64,000 bases of DNA from Glaciecola sp041380235 (GTDB taxonomy: Bacteria > Pseudomonadota > Gammaproteobacteria > Enterobacterales > Alteromonadaceae), in assembly GCF_041380235.1 (NCBI RefSeq), contig NZ_JBGIYY010000003.1, positions 124,001 to 188,000 on the forward strand, in the 5' to 3' direction. Shown here piece by piece: positions 9,105 through 18,508 of this stretch. Below the pieces are notes generated by a model. The model ran no database searches. It worked only from the letters and a program-made list of their open reading frames with translations, and had not been told where the DNA came from. Position numbers and translations under genes: made by a program. Position 1 is the first letter of the stretch. The number at the start of each line of letters is the position of its first letter.

Positions 9105-11030
9105 CTAGTCCACTTTAAACTTGTCTCTTAATTGCTCTACTTTTTGCTGCAAGAGTTCCACTTTGAGGACTTTTGCAGGAATAGGCTCATCGGCATTTAC
9201 CGAGACTAAAGACCATTTCAAACGCGGCAGTCTAAGTTTGCGTTTACGACTGAACATGCTGCCCCACAAGCCGCCTAAATACATCGGTATTACGGGCACC
9301 TGTGAGCGTTCAATTATCCGCTCAATACCGCGTCTAAATATGTCGATTTCACCATCTGAAGTCAGCTTACCTTCTGGGAATATACCCACTAACTCACCAT
9401 CATCAAGGGCTTTAGCGATATTATTAAAGGCCTTGTTGAATGCTTCAGGGTTGGCCTTTTCACTGTCAATCGGAATCGCTTTGGCCATTCGGAATAACCA
9501 ATTTAAGTAAGGTGAATAATAAATTGGCGCAAAAATCACAAAACGAATAGGACGCGGAGAGGCAGCTAATATAAACATCCAATCAACAAAACTTACATGA
9601 TTCGCCGCAATCACCGCAGGACCGGTTTCGGGAATGTATTGTTCACCGCGTGTTTTCACTCGATACAAACAAATCGCCAAAAGATAAACCAAAAACCGTA
9701 AGAAAAACTCGGGGACTTTTGTGTAAATATAGATTGAAATTAGTAGGTTTAAGCCCGCCAACAACAAAAATAATTGAGGAATATCCCAGCCCAACACCGA
9801 CAGAGTAAGTATTCCTAATACTGCACTGCCTACCATAAACAGCGCGTTTAAGACGTTATTTGCAGCAATCACGCGCGAGCGGCTATCTTCGCTTGTTCGC
9901 CCTTGAATCAGCGCATACAGTGGCACCGTATAAAAACCTGCAGCGATGCCGATTAATCCCATCCATATGAAATGGTATGGCATGTCACCCGTGCTCATTA
10001 CCTCAGAGAGCGGCAATAAAGCATCGTTGCTTAGAGGCGACTCCTGGGAAATATCAGCAAACTCAGGCAAGTATGCACCTATGGCCGGCTCTTGACTTAG
10101 CAGGTACATAAAAATAGTTATTAATATTGCACCAAAAGGCACAATACCTAATTCAATGCGAGAGCGGGATAGCTTTTCGCACATCAATGAACCAATCGCG
10201 ATACTGAGTGAAAATACCACTAGGGACGCCGTTACAACGAGCTCATCTCCGCCCATTACATACTTCACATAGTTAGGCAATGCTGTCAAAATAACCGCAC
10301 CAATTAGCCAAAACCAGCTAATGCCAATCACTGATTTACCCACTGATTCGGTTTGCGCAGACATTGCTTTAAACACATCCTTAGTAGAGCGATAGATGTT
10401 AAAGGTCGGCTCAATGTTTGGATCGTTGGCAGGGCTAAACGGGATAAAACGACTGCTGATATACCCAATTGTTGCCAAAACCAAAACGGCCACGGCAATG
10501 AACAGCTCGCCGTGTGTCTGCGTGATGTAATAGGTCCCAAAAATCGTACCGAGCAAAATCGCCACAAATGTCCCCGACTCCACCAAGCCGTTGCCTTTTG
10601 TCAATTCATTAGCGGCTAAGTGCTGAGGTAATATCGAGTATTTCAACGGTCCAAAAAAGGTACTCTGTAAACCCATTAAAAATACAGTGACCAACATCAA
10701 AGGAATTTGCTGAGTATAGATAGAAATCGCTCCTACCAGCATGATCGGTATTTCACAAAATTTAATGATGCGGATCAATTTTGATTTCTCAGAACGCTCT
10801 GCCAACTGGCCTGCAAGTCCCGAAAAAAGAAAGAATGGTAAAATGAAAAGACCAGCAGCCAAGTTCGAGTACAAGGCACCATCAGCCACAGATGCCGCTT
10901 GAAAAATCAACAGGAGTAACACTGCCTGCTTGTATACATTGTCGTTAAGCGCGGTAAAAAATTGTGTGACAAAAAGAGGTAAAAAACGTTTGCTGCTTAA
11001 AAGATTTCTATCGCTATTAGGCACTTGCAT
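9105..11030 (-). CDS. LplT-like MFS transporter fused to a PlsC-type acyltransferase
   Basis: Residues 1-440 form a 12-helix major facilitator domain resembling the lysophospholipid transporter LplT (FFTALNDNVYKQ near residue 24). Residues about 445-641 are a PlsC/LPLAT acyltransferase with the H-x4-D motif NHVSFVD (H478, D483) and the glycerophosphate-binding loop GIFPEGKLT (549-557). The likely role is import or flipping of lysophospholipid and its re-acylation in the inner membrane. In many Gammaproteobacteria a third acyl-ACP synthetase domain (Aas) follows; here the protein ends after PlsC at 641 residues. It is transcribed alone and is divergent from the DUF3429 gene. The substrate is inferred, not shown. 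Confidence 0.85.
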   Translation of the reverse strand: MQVPNSDRNLLSSKRFLPLFVTQFFTALNDNVYKQAVLLLLIFQAASVADGALYSNLAAGLFILPFFLFSGLAGQLAERSEKSKLIRIIKFCEIPIMLVGAISIYTQQIPLMLVTVFLMGLQSTFFGPLKYSILPQHLAANELTKGNGLVESGTFVAILLGTIFGTYYITQTHGELFIAVAVLVLATIGYISSRFIPFSPANDPNIEPTFNIYRSTKDVFKAMSAQTESVGKSVIGISWFWLIGAVILTALPNYVKYVMGGDELVVTASLVVFSLSIAIGSLMCEKLSRSRIELGIVPFGAILITIFMYLLSQEPAIGAYLPEFADISQESPLSNDALLPLSEVMSTGDMPYHFIWMGLIGIAAGFYTVPLYALIQGRTSEDSRSRVIAANNVLNALFMVGSAVLGILTLSVLGWDIPQLFLLLAGLNLLISIYIYTKVPEFFLRFLVYLLAICLYRVKTRGEQYIPETGPAVIAANHVSFVDWMFILAASPRPIRFVIFAPIYYSPYLNWLFRMAKAIPIDSEKANPEAFNKAFNNIAKALDDGELVGIFPEGKLTSDGEIDIFRRGIERIIERSQVPVIPMYLGGLWGSMFSRKRKLRLPRLKWSLVSVNADEPIPAKVLKVELLQQKVEQLRDKFKVD

Positions 11031-11114
11031 ACGATACCAGTGTTATATTCATTGTCATTGCAGTATACAATAAGAAATCTAAACTCTGGAAAAAAACATA
11101 GGAATATTAACACA

Positions 11115-11531
11115 ATGCATTACTCAGCAAAAATACTGGGCTATTTAGGATTACTTCCCTTTGTCGGCATTCCGATTCTTATTTTAGGGGGGCAACTATA
11201 TTATTTTCAGGGCTACCAGTACTTTGTGCAGTATTCAGCCATTATTCTTTCTTTTTTTGGTGGTATACACTGGCTGGACGCCTTGCAAAATCGCCGCAGT
11301 GATCATCAGCTTTATGTAGCGATGTTGCCAAGTATTGTAGGCTGGACTGCACTTATATTTCTAGATGGATATATATTGTTAAGCGCGCTATCAATAGCCT
11401 ACGTAGGCATATTAATGTACGACAAATACGTATTGGCATTAGAAAAAGACATCCTGATACCCTACACGTTTATGCGCGTCTTTTTAACGACTGTAGTGGT
11501 TATTAGCCACCTCTTTTTAGCATCTCTGTAG
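11115..11531 (+). CDS. DUF3429 family inner-membrane protein
   Basis: This is a small integral membrane protein of 138 residues with about five hydrophobic helices. The motif SFFGGIHWLDAL in the second helix is typical of DUF3429 proteins, whose function is unknown. I start it at the ATG at 11115 (MHYSAKILGYLGL) rather than 30 codons earlier, because the earlier codons lack hydrophobic or family character and would place the start on top of the divergent gene's start. The gene is monocistronic and converges on the lipoprotein gene downstream. Confidence 0.75.
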   Translation: MHYSAKILGYLGLLPFVGIPILILGGQLYYFQGYQYFVQYSAIILSFFGGIHWLDALQNRRSDHQLYVAMLPSIVGWTALIFLDGYILLSALSIAYVGILMYDKYVLALEKDILIPYTFMRVFLTTVVVISHLFLASL

Positions 11532-11540
11532 CTAGTAGCT

Positions 11541-11566
11541 AGCACTAAGCCTTACTATTTAGTGCT
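11541..11566. terminator. Weak convergent hairpin
   Basis: The 8-bp stem AGCACTAA/TTAGTGCT with a 10-nt loop lies between the ends of two converging genes and overlaps the stop of the minus-strand gene. The T-tract is poor on both strands, so its role as a terminator is tentative. Confidence 0.35.
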
Positions 11567-12022
11567 TTGGAAAGTCTGTGAGTATGCAATGATATTACTC
11601 TGGTTTTTGCCAACTTTTTGATGAACGGCTACAAAATACTGAACCGGCAACAACAAATCTTCAATTATCCTGCGGTCGCGGTTGTCGCCGTCTAATGGCG
11701 TTGCCCACCGAAAACTAACACTGCCCTTATCTTCGGTAAACTGGCAAGGCGCAGGTCCTCTGCCCATCCCAGAATATGAGCGCCCTGCTTGCTTACCAAG
11801 AAATTGAACGGTGCAAAAGTATACGCTAGGCTGAGTGAAATTTGCGGTAAACGCATAGTCAAATGACACTATTACCTCATGCCGTTTGCTCGTTGAATCA
11901 AAAGCCTCGGCGATCTCTAGGTTAGTTAACACAAGCTTGCCTTTTGCCGCGTCATAATTCAGTGTCTGGCAGCCTGAGACAAATATACAAAGTAAACAAA
12001 CACAACAAATACGATAGATCAT
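11555..12022 (-). CDS. Putative outer-membrane lipoprotein of unknown function
   Basis: The 155-residue protein starts with a short signal peptide and a lipobox FVSGC (lipidated Cys18). The mature part has no domain I recognise. It is rich in beta-prone segments (HEVIVSFDYAF, SVYFCTVQFLG) and has a central pair of cysteines (about residues 71 and 93) that could form a disulfide. Residue +2 after the cysteine is Gln, not Asp, which favours sorting to the outer membrane. It lies 63 bp upstream of the terminal part of the phosphomannomutase unit in sequence but downstream of it in transcription, so it may be the last gene of that unit. Confidence 0.6.
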   Translation of the reverse strand: MIYRICCVCLLCIFVSGCQTLNYDAAKGKLVLTNLEIAEAFDSTSKRHEVIVSFDYAFTANFTQPSVYFCTVQFLGKQAGRSYSGMGRGPAPCQFTEDKGSVSFRWATPLDGDNRDRRIIEDLLLPVQYFVAVHQKVGKNQSNIIAYSQTFQSTK

Positions 12023-12085
12023 AATTTAGCCATTCAATGGGTTAAGCGTTAGCAAGGGGTTCGCTCGGCATTCGTCAGTCGATGC

Positions 12086-13534
12086 TTAGGCCGTTATAAG
12101 TGATTCTATGAACGCTGTTTTCTCTTGCATTAACGCAATATCACCCTTGGTTTCAACGTTTAGCCTTATCACCGGCTCAGTGTTTGATTTACGCAAATTA
12201 AACCGCCAGTTTCCAAACTCCATGCCAATACCATCGGTTTTATCAATCACTTGAGCATCTGCTTCAAAGTGCTCAATAATAGCCTTTATGGTTTTACCCG
12301 CGTCTTCTACGCGATAGTTAATTTCGCCTGACGATGGATATAGACCGATGCGTTCTTCAACCAAAGATGACAAGGGCTTACCGCTTTTTGATAATAACTC
12401 TGCTACCAGCAACCATGGGATCATGCCTGAGTCACAATAGGCAAAGTCCCTAAAGTAATGATGCGCGCTCATTTCTCCGCCATATATTGCGTCTTCTTTG
12501 CGCATGCGCTCTTTAATAAAGGCATGACCCGTTTTAGACTTTATGGGCTTACCACCGGCATTCTTTACAATGTCTTCGGTATTCCAGAATACGCGCGGGT
12601 CATAAATGATACTGGCGCCTTTTTCTTTATCTAAGAACGCCTGAGCTAAAAGCCCAACAATATAATAGCCTTCAATAAAGTCGCCTTTTTCATCAAACAA
12701 AAAACATCGGTCAAAATCACCGTCCCATGCTATTCCCATATCGGCTTTGTGTGCAATCACAGCATCGGCTGTATCAGCTCGATTTTCAGGAAGTAAGGGG
12801 TTGGGGATACCATTGGGAAAGTCGCCGTTCGCATCATGATGCACTTTGATAAACTGAATAGGAATATTATGGTGAGAAAACAACAGCTCCAAAGCATCAA
12901 TGGTATTGCCTGCGGCGCCATTGCCTGCATTCACTACTAATTTAAGCGGTTTTAACTTACCAATATCGACATATTCGCATAAGTGCATAATGTAGTCGTT
13001 TACGCAGCTGGTGCGTTCATAAGCGCCCGACTCTAGTAACTGAATATCTAGCACACTCGCGCTTCCTTTTAAAAAGGCTTCTGGGGTTACTGGCGCACCA
13101 AAGCTTTTCAAGCGTTCAGTCACGAGCGCTTCGTCAAACGACTCAGCAATGTCTTTTATAGCGTTTAGGCCGCTGTCACCGCTAATAGGCACCGAACCTG
13201 CTTTGACTAGTTTCATGCCGTTATAATTTATGGGATTGTGACTTGCCGTAACTTCTATTCCACCGTCGACCTTTAGAAATTTGGTCGCAAAATAAATTTC
13301 TTCGGTGCCGGCCATGCCCAAATCAAAGACCTTTGCACCGCCGTCAATCAAGCCGGCACTTAGCGCCAGTTTTAATGGTCTAGCAGTATGGCGAACGTCA
13401 GAGCCAACGACGACCGTTTTTGCTCCCAAAAAAGAGGCAAACGCGCGACCAATTCGATAGGCAACATTTTCGTCAAGTTGTTCGAGTAATTCACCGCGAA
13501 TGTCATAGGCTTTAAAGCAGGTAATTTTTTTCAT
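12086..13534 (-). CDS. manB: Phosphomannomutase / phosphoglucomutase (CpsG/ManB type)
   Basis: Interconverts hexose 6- and 1-phosphates (mannose and possibly glucose) to feed GDP-mannose or exopolysaccharide synthesis. The 482-residue protein has the four-domain alpha-D-phosphohexomutase layout: phosphoserine loop TASHNP (S98), metal-binding DGDFDRC (271-277), sugar-binding GEMSAHH (353-359) and phosphate-binding RKSNTEPVIRLNVE near the C-terminus. It has no nearby mannose-1-phosphate guanylyltransferase, so the pathway is not fixed by context. The symbol is by family resemblance; algC-type dual activity cannot be excluded. Confidence 0.88.
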   Translation of the reverse strand: MKKITCFKAYDIRGELLEQLDENVAYRIGRAFASFLGAKTVVVGSDVRHTARPLKLALSAGLIDGGAKVFDLGMAGTEEIYFATKFLKVDGGIEVTASHNPINYNGMKLVKAGSVPISGDSGLNAIKDIAESFDEALVTERLKSFGAPVTPEAFLKGSASVLDIQLLESGAYERTSCVNDYIMHLCEYVDIGKLKPLKLVVNAGNGAAGNTIDALELLFSHHNIPIQFIKVHHDANGDFPNGIPNPLLPENRADTADAVIAHKADMGIAWDGDFDRCFLFDEKGDFIEGYYIVGLLAQAFLDKEKGASIIYDPRVFWNTEDIVKNAGGKPIKSKTGHAFIKERMRKEDAIYGGEMSAHHYFRDFAYCDSGMIPWLLVAELLSKSGKPLSSLVEERIGLYPSSGEINYRVEDAGKTIKAIIEHFEADAQVIDKTDGIGMEFGNWRFNLRKSNTEPVIRLNVETKGDIALMQEKTAFIESLITA

Positions 13535-13665
13535 GAAAGTCCTTGTATGGGCGCAACATCAAGATAAAGCAGAAGTAACATCTAATGCGCCCAATCTTAG
13601 GGAATAAGCCCTCGTAATTCAACCTTCATTCACACTACTTGTAAAAGCTAAGCCAAAGTGTTCGA

Positions 13666-14487
13666 TTATGCTAATACGCCTTTCTGATAATCTTGCAATG
13701 CCTGCTGAATTTCAGCTTCGGTATTCATTACAAAAGGACCATACTGCACAATCGGTTCGTTAATTGGCGTGCCACTCACTACAATGGCTTTAGCATTGCT
13801 GCGAGCAGTAATGGTCATCAGGCCATCAAATTCGAGAACACCAAGCTCACCTTTTTCTACCGTTGTACCGTCTACCTGCACAGCGCCTTCATAAACATAG
13901 ACAAAGCCGTTTTGCTTAGCATCCACCGGCCATGAAATACTGGCGTCGTTTTGGAAGTGTATATCTAGAAACTGAGGATGTATCGCTTGGGTTTTTACTG
14001 GCCCTTCAACTCCCTCAAAGTGACCAGCAAGGACTCTTATCAATGCACCTTGCTTAATCACTTCTGGAATATGTCCGCTCGGAATATCCTGATAGCCGGG
14101 CTCGGACATTTTTTGACTGGCTGGCAAATTTACCCAAAGCTGGAACCCGCGCATACGCCCTTGAGTTTGCTGCGGCATTTCTTCGTGAATAATACCCTTA
14201 CCCGCATTCATCCACTGTAAGCCTCCGTCTTCTATGACACCCTCATTACCAACAGAGTCTTTATGTCCCATTTTACCTTCGAGCATATAGGTAACTGTTT
14301 GAAAGCCTCGATGAGGATGTTGCGGAAAACCAGCGATATAGTCTTTTGCATCCTCAGAGCCAAATTCATCAAGCATCAAAAAGGGGTCTAGGCGTTTTAA
14401 GCCAGGCTGGCCGATAATTCTTGAGAGTTTTACACCCGCGCCGTCAGATGCTGGCATGCCCTTGGCTTTTCTAATAATTTTACTCAT
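13666..14487 (-). CDS. Pirin family protein (quercetinase-like cupin)
   Basis: The 273-residue bicupin has the pirin signature HPHRGFQTVTYMLEGKMGHKD, with metal ligands expected at the two histidines of HPHRG and the His/Glu of GIIHEEMP about 44 residues on. Bacterial pirins include YhhW-type quercetin 2,3-dioxygenases, but physiological substrates are mostly unknown. Its ATG shares one base with the stop of the upstream glutathione transferase gene (TAATG), implying coupled translation. The pairing with a quinone-reducing enzyme suggests handling of electrophilic or quinoid compounds (inference). Confidence 0.9.
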   Translation of the reverse strand: MSKIIRKAKGMPASDGAGVKLSRIIGQPGLKRLDPFLMLDEFGSEDAKDYIAGFPQHPHRGFQTVTYMLEGKMGHKDSVGNEGVIEDGGLQWMNAGKGIIHEEMPQQTQGRMRGFQLWVNLPASQKMSEPGYQDIPSGHIPEVIKQGALIRVLAGHFEGVEGPVKTQAIHPQFLDIHFQNDASISWPVDAKQNGFVYVYEGAVQVDGTTVEKGELGVLEFDGLMTITARSNAKAIVVSGTPINEPIVQYGPFVMNTEAEIQQALQDYQKGVLA

Positions 14488-15458
14488 TATTGTTCTCCTC
14501 GGTGGGTTCCACGATCATGCGCGCTGAACAAATCCTCTACTGGGCCCATTGGCACCACTTGAGTCGGATTAATCATGGTATGGCTAAAGTAATAGTGGCG
14601 TTTGATATGGTCAAAATTAGTCGTATCCGCTATACCCTCGATTTGATAAAGCTCTTTCATGTAGTTATATATATTTGGATAATCTGCAATGCGCCTTATA
14701 TTACATTTAAAATGTCCAACATATACCGGATCAAATCGTATTAGCGTAGTAAACAAGCGCCAGTCTGCCTCAGTGATCTGATCGCCTACTAAGTAGCGCT
14801 GCTTGGATAATATACTCTCAATCTTATCCAAAGCATTAAACAGATTTATCACCGACTCCTCGTATGCTTCTTGGGTGGTGGCAAACCCGGATTTGTAAAC
14901 GCCATTATTAATGTTGTCGTACACAAAGCTGTTGATCAGGTCAATTTGATGATGCAGTTCTTGCGGATAGTAATCCTCTGTATTCCCGGTAATCTCATTA
15001 AACGCTGTGTTTAGAATGCGGATAATATCAGCCGACTCGTTGTTCACAATTTGCTGCGTTTTTTTATCAAACAATACAGGCACGGTGACTCGAGTGGTAA
15101 TATTAGGTTTTACTTTGGTATAGACTTGATGCATATAGTTAAAGCCAAACACATGATCCTCGGTAGCATCCTGATAGGCCCCGAACTCCCATCCATTTTC
15201 AAGCATATCTGGGCTCACAACCGACACCGTGATGTGTTCGTCTAGGCCTTTTAGCGCTCTAAAAATAAGGGTGCGATGTGCCCAAGGGCAAGCTAATGAT
15301 ACATATAAATGATATCTTCCAGACTCTGCAGGAAATTTCGCATCAGCGCTTGCTTCTATCTGGTCTCTGAACTTAGAATCCTGTCGAACAAATTTGCCAT
15401 CATTGTTTTTTGTGTCGTACCATTGGTCATGCCATTGGCCGTCTACAAGTAATCCCAT
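14487..15458 (-). CDS. yqjG: Glutathionyl-hydroquinone reductase (Xi-class glutathione transferase)
   Basis: Reduces glutathionyl-hydroquinones with glutathione. The 323-residue protein carries the nucleophile motif LACPWAHRTL in an N-terminal thioredoxin fold and a long all-helical C-terminal domain with the family segment EADWRLFTTLIRFDPVYVGHFKCN. The length matches E. coli YqjG (328). It is the first gene of a two-gene unit with the pirin gene. The tcdA gene is divergent, with a 112-bp gap. Confidence 0.9.
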   Translation of the reverse strand: MGLLVDGQWHDQWYDTKNNDGKFVRQDSKFRDQIEASADAKFPAESGRYHLYVSLACPWAHRTLIFRALKGLDEHITVSVVSPDMLENGWEFGAYQDATEDHVFGFNYMHQVYTKVKPNITTRVTVPVLFDKKTQQIVNNESADIIRILNTAFNEITGNTEDYYPQELHHQIDLINSFVYDNINNGVYKSGFATTQEAYEESVINLFNALDKIESILSKQRYLVGDQITEADWRLFTTLIRFDPVYVGHFKCNIRRIADYPNIYNYMKELYQIEGIADTTNFDHIKRHYYFSHTMINPTQVVPMGPVEDLFSAHDRGTHRGEQ

Positions 15459-15570
15459 AATGCTTCTCCGTTATGTTTGATGACGCTATTTAAGCATTTA
15501 CGTAAACGAATAAAAATTGCTATAAATCGCACTTTTCGTTCTATTTTTTAGAAAGGTATAGGTTTTCACC

Positions 15571-16356
15571 ATGTCTCTATCAAATTCTTACTTACAGCGT
15601 TTTGCTGGCTTGCAACGTCTTTTCGGCATTCAGGGATTACAGGCTTTGGCCAACGCGTCGGTCGCTATCATCGGTATTGGCGGTGTAGGTGTTTGGACGG
15701 CAGAAGCCCTAGCGCGCTCTGGCATCAATAATATAACCTTAATTGATTTAGACGACCTTGCCATCAGCAATGTGAATCGTCAGCTACACGCATTGAGCTC
15801 TACCCTGGAGCAAAGTAAAGTTGAGGTAATGCGAAAACGGATAATAGATATTAATCCTGACTGTCAAGTATCGGCAATAGAAGATTTTGTAACCGCAGAG
15901 AATGTACATGATTATATTACGAAGCAGTTCGATGTGGTCATCGACGCGGTTGACAGCGTCAACGCAAAAGTCGCAATTGTGGTGCATTGTAAACGCCATA
16001 AAATAAAACTGATCAGCGTGGGCGGTGCAGGCGGGCAAATAGATCCTGCACAAATAGGCGTTGCCGACTTAGCTAAAACCACGCAAGACCCTTTGTTGGC
16101 AAAGGTGAGAAGTGAGCTGCGCAGAAACCACGGTTTTACCAGCAATCCAAAACGACGATTTTCCATTGAGGCGGTGTTTTCCACCGAACAACTGCGTTAT
16201 CCCACCGCTGATGGCACTGTATCATTTGCTAAACATAATGCTCAAGGCAGTGGTAAAATGGATTGCAGCACTGGCTTTGGCGCTTTTGTGGGCGTAACCG
16301 CTACTTTTGGAATGATGGCGGCTAGCCGCGCTATCGCTTACCTTACCAAGGCCTAA
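15571..16356 (+). CDS. tcdA: tRNA threonylcarbamoyladenosine dehydratase
   Basis: ATP-dependent cyclisation of t6A37 to ct6A in tRNAs decoding ANN codons. The 261-residue protein has the E1/ThiF/MoeB fold: the nucleotide-binding loop IIGIGGVGVWTAEALARSG near residue 33, the DLDDLAISNVNRQ segment, and VIDAVDSVNAKV. It matches CsdL/TcdA (YgdL) in length. It is transcribed alone and ends 6 bp from the convergent DedA-like gene. Confidence 0.93.
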   Translation: MSLSNSYLQRFAGLQRLFGIQGLQALANASVAIIGIGGVGVWTAEALARSGINNITLIDLDDLAISNVNRQLHALSSTLEQSKVEVMRKRIIDINPDCQVSAIEDFVTAENVHDYITKQFDVVIDAVDSVNAKVAIVVHCKRHKIKLISVGGAGGQIDPAQIGVADLAKTTQDPLLAKVRSELRRNHGFTSNPKRRFSIEAVFSTEQLRYPTADGTVSFAKHNAQGSGKMDCSTGFGAFVGVTATFGMMAASRAIAYLTKA

Positions 16357-16362
16357 AGCTAA

Positions 16363-17010
16363 TTAGGCTGCAGCTGATACCGCTTTTTGCTTGTGCTTAC
16401 GAATGTCGTAAATAAGAGCTGCAATTAACCACAAGCCAATAATTGTCAGCAACATCGCGGTGTTTTCTGCCATCGCCATAACCTGTTCGCTTAATACTGC
16501 CGTACCGGCAATCAGCAATAAGTAGTACGGAAGGTTTAACAAACCTGCAAGCCAAACAACCTTAAATGATTTGTTATTTGCGCCTTGTGAAAACATAAAA
16601 AAGGCCAGTGAATTAATATGAATCATCGCCAGCAATAAATGTCGTAGATTGGTATCCGTCGCAGCATTGTCTCTATTTTTAGTGGTTTTACCCAAAAAGT
16701 AATTGATCATCGACCCAATGGTTGCCGCCAAAACCATCGCTATCGTAAGGTATATCACATCGGCCGCACTTGGTTTTGAGCCGATGACCAGCAAAACTGC
16801 AAAAAACTGACCAGGGAAGTAGAAACCGACATAGACAATAGACTCAAGTAAAATAATGAGAAATATTACGAGATAGAAGCTCTCTGTAAGCGAGCCTCGC
16901 AAAATTTCTAATATCTCTAAACCCGGCGGGATAAGGCCAAAGTTGACTAGAATACTAATTAAACCCAGCGCTAAGAGGGCCGATAAGGGTAAAAACGAGG
17001 CGTATTTCAT
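16363..17010 (-). CDS. DedA/VTT-like inner-membrane protein
   Basis: The 215-residue protein has about five or six hydrophobic segments. The stretch LLESIVYVGFYFPGQFFAVLLV (approximate residues 54-76) resembles the re-entrant E-x-G-x-PG motif of DedA/VTT proteins, which flip undecaprenyl phosphate or phospholipids; the usual Glu after PG is Gln here. The second half (ATIGSMINYFLGK...) matches the DedA GxxxGxxxxYxxGR-like segment loosely. The C-terminus is basic. The family assignment is moderate and the substrate unknown. It is divergent from a LysR gene. Confidence 0.6.
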   Translation of the reverse strand: MKYASFLPLSALLALGLISILVNFGLIPPGLEILEILRGSLTESFYLVIFLIILLESIVYVGFYFPGQFFAVLLVIGSKPSAADVIYLTIAMVLAATIGSMINYFLGKTTKNRDNAATDTNLRHLLLAMIHINSLAFFMFSQGANNKSFKVVWLAGLLNLPYYLLLIAGTAVLSEQVMAMAENTAMLLTIIGLWLIAALIYDIRKHKQKAVSAAA

Positions 17011-17146
17011 AAATTGTCTTTTTGTGGACTTCTAACAAAATTTACACTAATTCATTAAGAATAGTTTAATTTTATTGATTACGAATATTTAACTTAAAAT
17101 AACGGGTCTTATCATTATAAGCTCAAATTTTGGAGGCAATACGCAC

Positions 17147-18046
17147 TTGTACAGACCTAAAACAACGCTCGAACAGTGGCGAATATTGCAGGCGGTAGTG
17201 GACTTCGGCGGCTACGCGCAGGCAGCGGGTGCACTCAATAAGTCGCAGTCTTCGCTTAATCATGCGGTATCAAAGCTGCAAGACATGCTGGGAGTCCAAT
17301 TACTTGAAGTTATTGGCCGCAAAGCGGTGCTAACCGAAGCCGGTGTAGTGATGCTGCGTCGCTCTCGTGATCTGACCCAAAATGTACAGTCTCTTGAACT
17401 ATTAGCACACAATATTCATCAAGACTGGGAGCCCGAAATTGTTTTAGCGGTTGATCTCGCCTATCCCAGAGACGCATTATTTCCGGTTCTCGAGGCCTTT
17501 TTACCAGAATCGAGAGGCAGCCGCCTGAAAATCAAAGATACCGTACTCACCGGTACAGACGATGCAATTTTAAAACACCAAGCGGACCTTGCAATCAACA
17601 TGAACATACCGAGAGGCTACCTAGGCGAAGCATTGTGTCATGTAGAGTTCGTGCTAGTTTGCCACCCTCAGCATGCTTTAGCCCAGGTAAACGGTCATAT
17701 TGATCCTTCTGAACTCGCGCAACAGCTTCAATTGGTGATTGCTGACACCTCAGACAAACCCGAAGAAAAGCAAGGCTGGTTAAAATCCGAAAACCGTTGG
17801 ACAGTCAGTCAATTTGATACTGCTATTGACCTCCTTCATCAAAACATAGGATTTTGCTGGCTCCCCTTGCACAAAGTTAAAGATCAGATTGAGCAAGGCT
17901 TGCTGACGCGATTACTCGTAAAAGGGAGTGAGTTTAAGCAAATGACTGCCTTTTTGATTTGCCCTACACCCGACGATAAGGGACCAGGCACGTGTTTGCT
18001 TGAAAAACTTATTTTACAACATCGACAAATTGATTTACCGTCATGA
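17147..18046 (+). CDS. LysR-family transcriptional regulator
   Basis: The 299-residue protein has a winged helix-turn-helix at residues about 8-67 (LEQWRILQAVVDFGGYAQAA...SQSSLNHAVSKLQ) and a periplasmic-binding-protein-like effector domain from about 90. The start is a TTG at 17147, supported by a strong GGAGG 10 bases upstream; there is no good ATG nearby. It is divergent from the DedA-like gene and followed after 25 bp by a small unknown gene, either of which may be its target. The effector is not predictable from sequence. Confidence 0.85.
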   Translation: MYRPKTTLEQWRILQAVVDFGGYAQAAGALNKSQSSLNHAVSKLQDMLGVQLLEVIGRKAVLTEAGVVMLRRSRDLTQNVQSLELLAHNIHQDWEPEIVLAVDLAYPRDALFPVLEAFLPESRGSRLKIKDTVLTGTDDAILKHQADLAINMNIPRGYLGEALCHVEFVLVCHPQHALAQVNGHIDPSELAQQLQLVIADTSDKPEEKQGWLKSENRWTVSQFDTAIDLLHQNIGFCWLPLHKVKDQIEQGLLTRLLVKGSEFKQMTAFLICPTPDDKGPGTCLLEKLILQHRQIDLPS

Positions 18047-18071
18047 CAACTTAAGGCAACACGAAATTATT

Positions 18072-18479
18072 ATGCTGCAACAAGAACTTGATATCCTCAT
18101 GCAAGAGACTGCCAAAGATGCTGTAAAAGCAGCCCAAGAAGAATGCGGGATCACCTTAGACTACTCTAAAGCAAGTATCACGCTAGTAGACAGCACCATA
18201 GAACACTTTATTAAAGAGTTTCCCAGTCAGAGTTTAGAAGACAAAGCGATATTCACGATATGCAATATGTATGGTGCCTATATCGGTGAAATCTTTAAAG
18301 CCTTAGCGGGCGGACAATGGCACTACGATACTTCATCCCCAGAAGCCCCCACAATATTTTTAGTCATAAAAGACAAGTCTTATGCATTTGCGGGTATCTG
18401 CTATGACAAACTCGTTAGAAACCCCGACATTCAACTCAAAGAATACTTTGATAAAGCGCTAGCGGCCAATACCAACTAA
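18072..18479 (+). CDS. Conserved-looking hypothetical protein, 135 residues
   Basis: I do not recognise this protein. Starting at the ATG at 18072 (MLQQELDILMQET), it is a soluble, acidic, mostly helical protein. A central segment, FTICNMYGAYIGEIFKALAGGQWHYD, is followed by beta-prone IFLVIKDKSYAFAGICYDKLV. That pattern recalls small domains in which a helix with a GAYxGE motif precedes a sheet, but I cannot name the family. The frame extends 24 codons upstream, overlapping the LysR gene, with weaker coding character. It is probably co-transcribed with the LysR gene (25-bp gap). Confidence 0.6.
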   Translation: MLQQELDILMQETAKDAVKAAQEECGITLDYSKASITLVDSTIEHFIKEFPSQSLEDKAIFTICNMYGAYIGEIFKALAGGQWHYDTSSPEAPTIFLVIKDKSYAFAGICYDKLVRNPDIQLKEYFDKALAANTN

Positions 18480-18508
18480 GTCGCCAATTCAAACCTGTAC
18501 TAAAATGC

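Noticed and set aside
16351..16368. GCCTAA/TTAGGC stem between tcdA and the DedA-like gene as terminator
   Set aside because: Six-bp stem without a T-tract, located over the stop codons; too weak to call.
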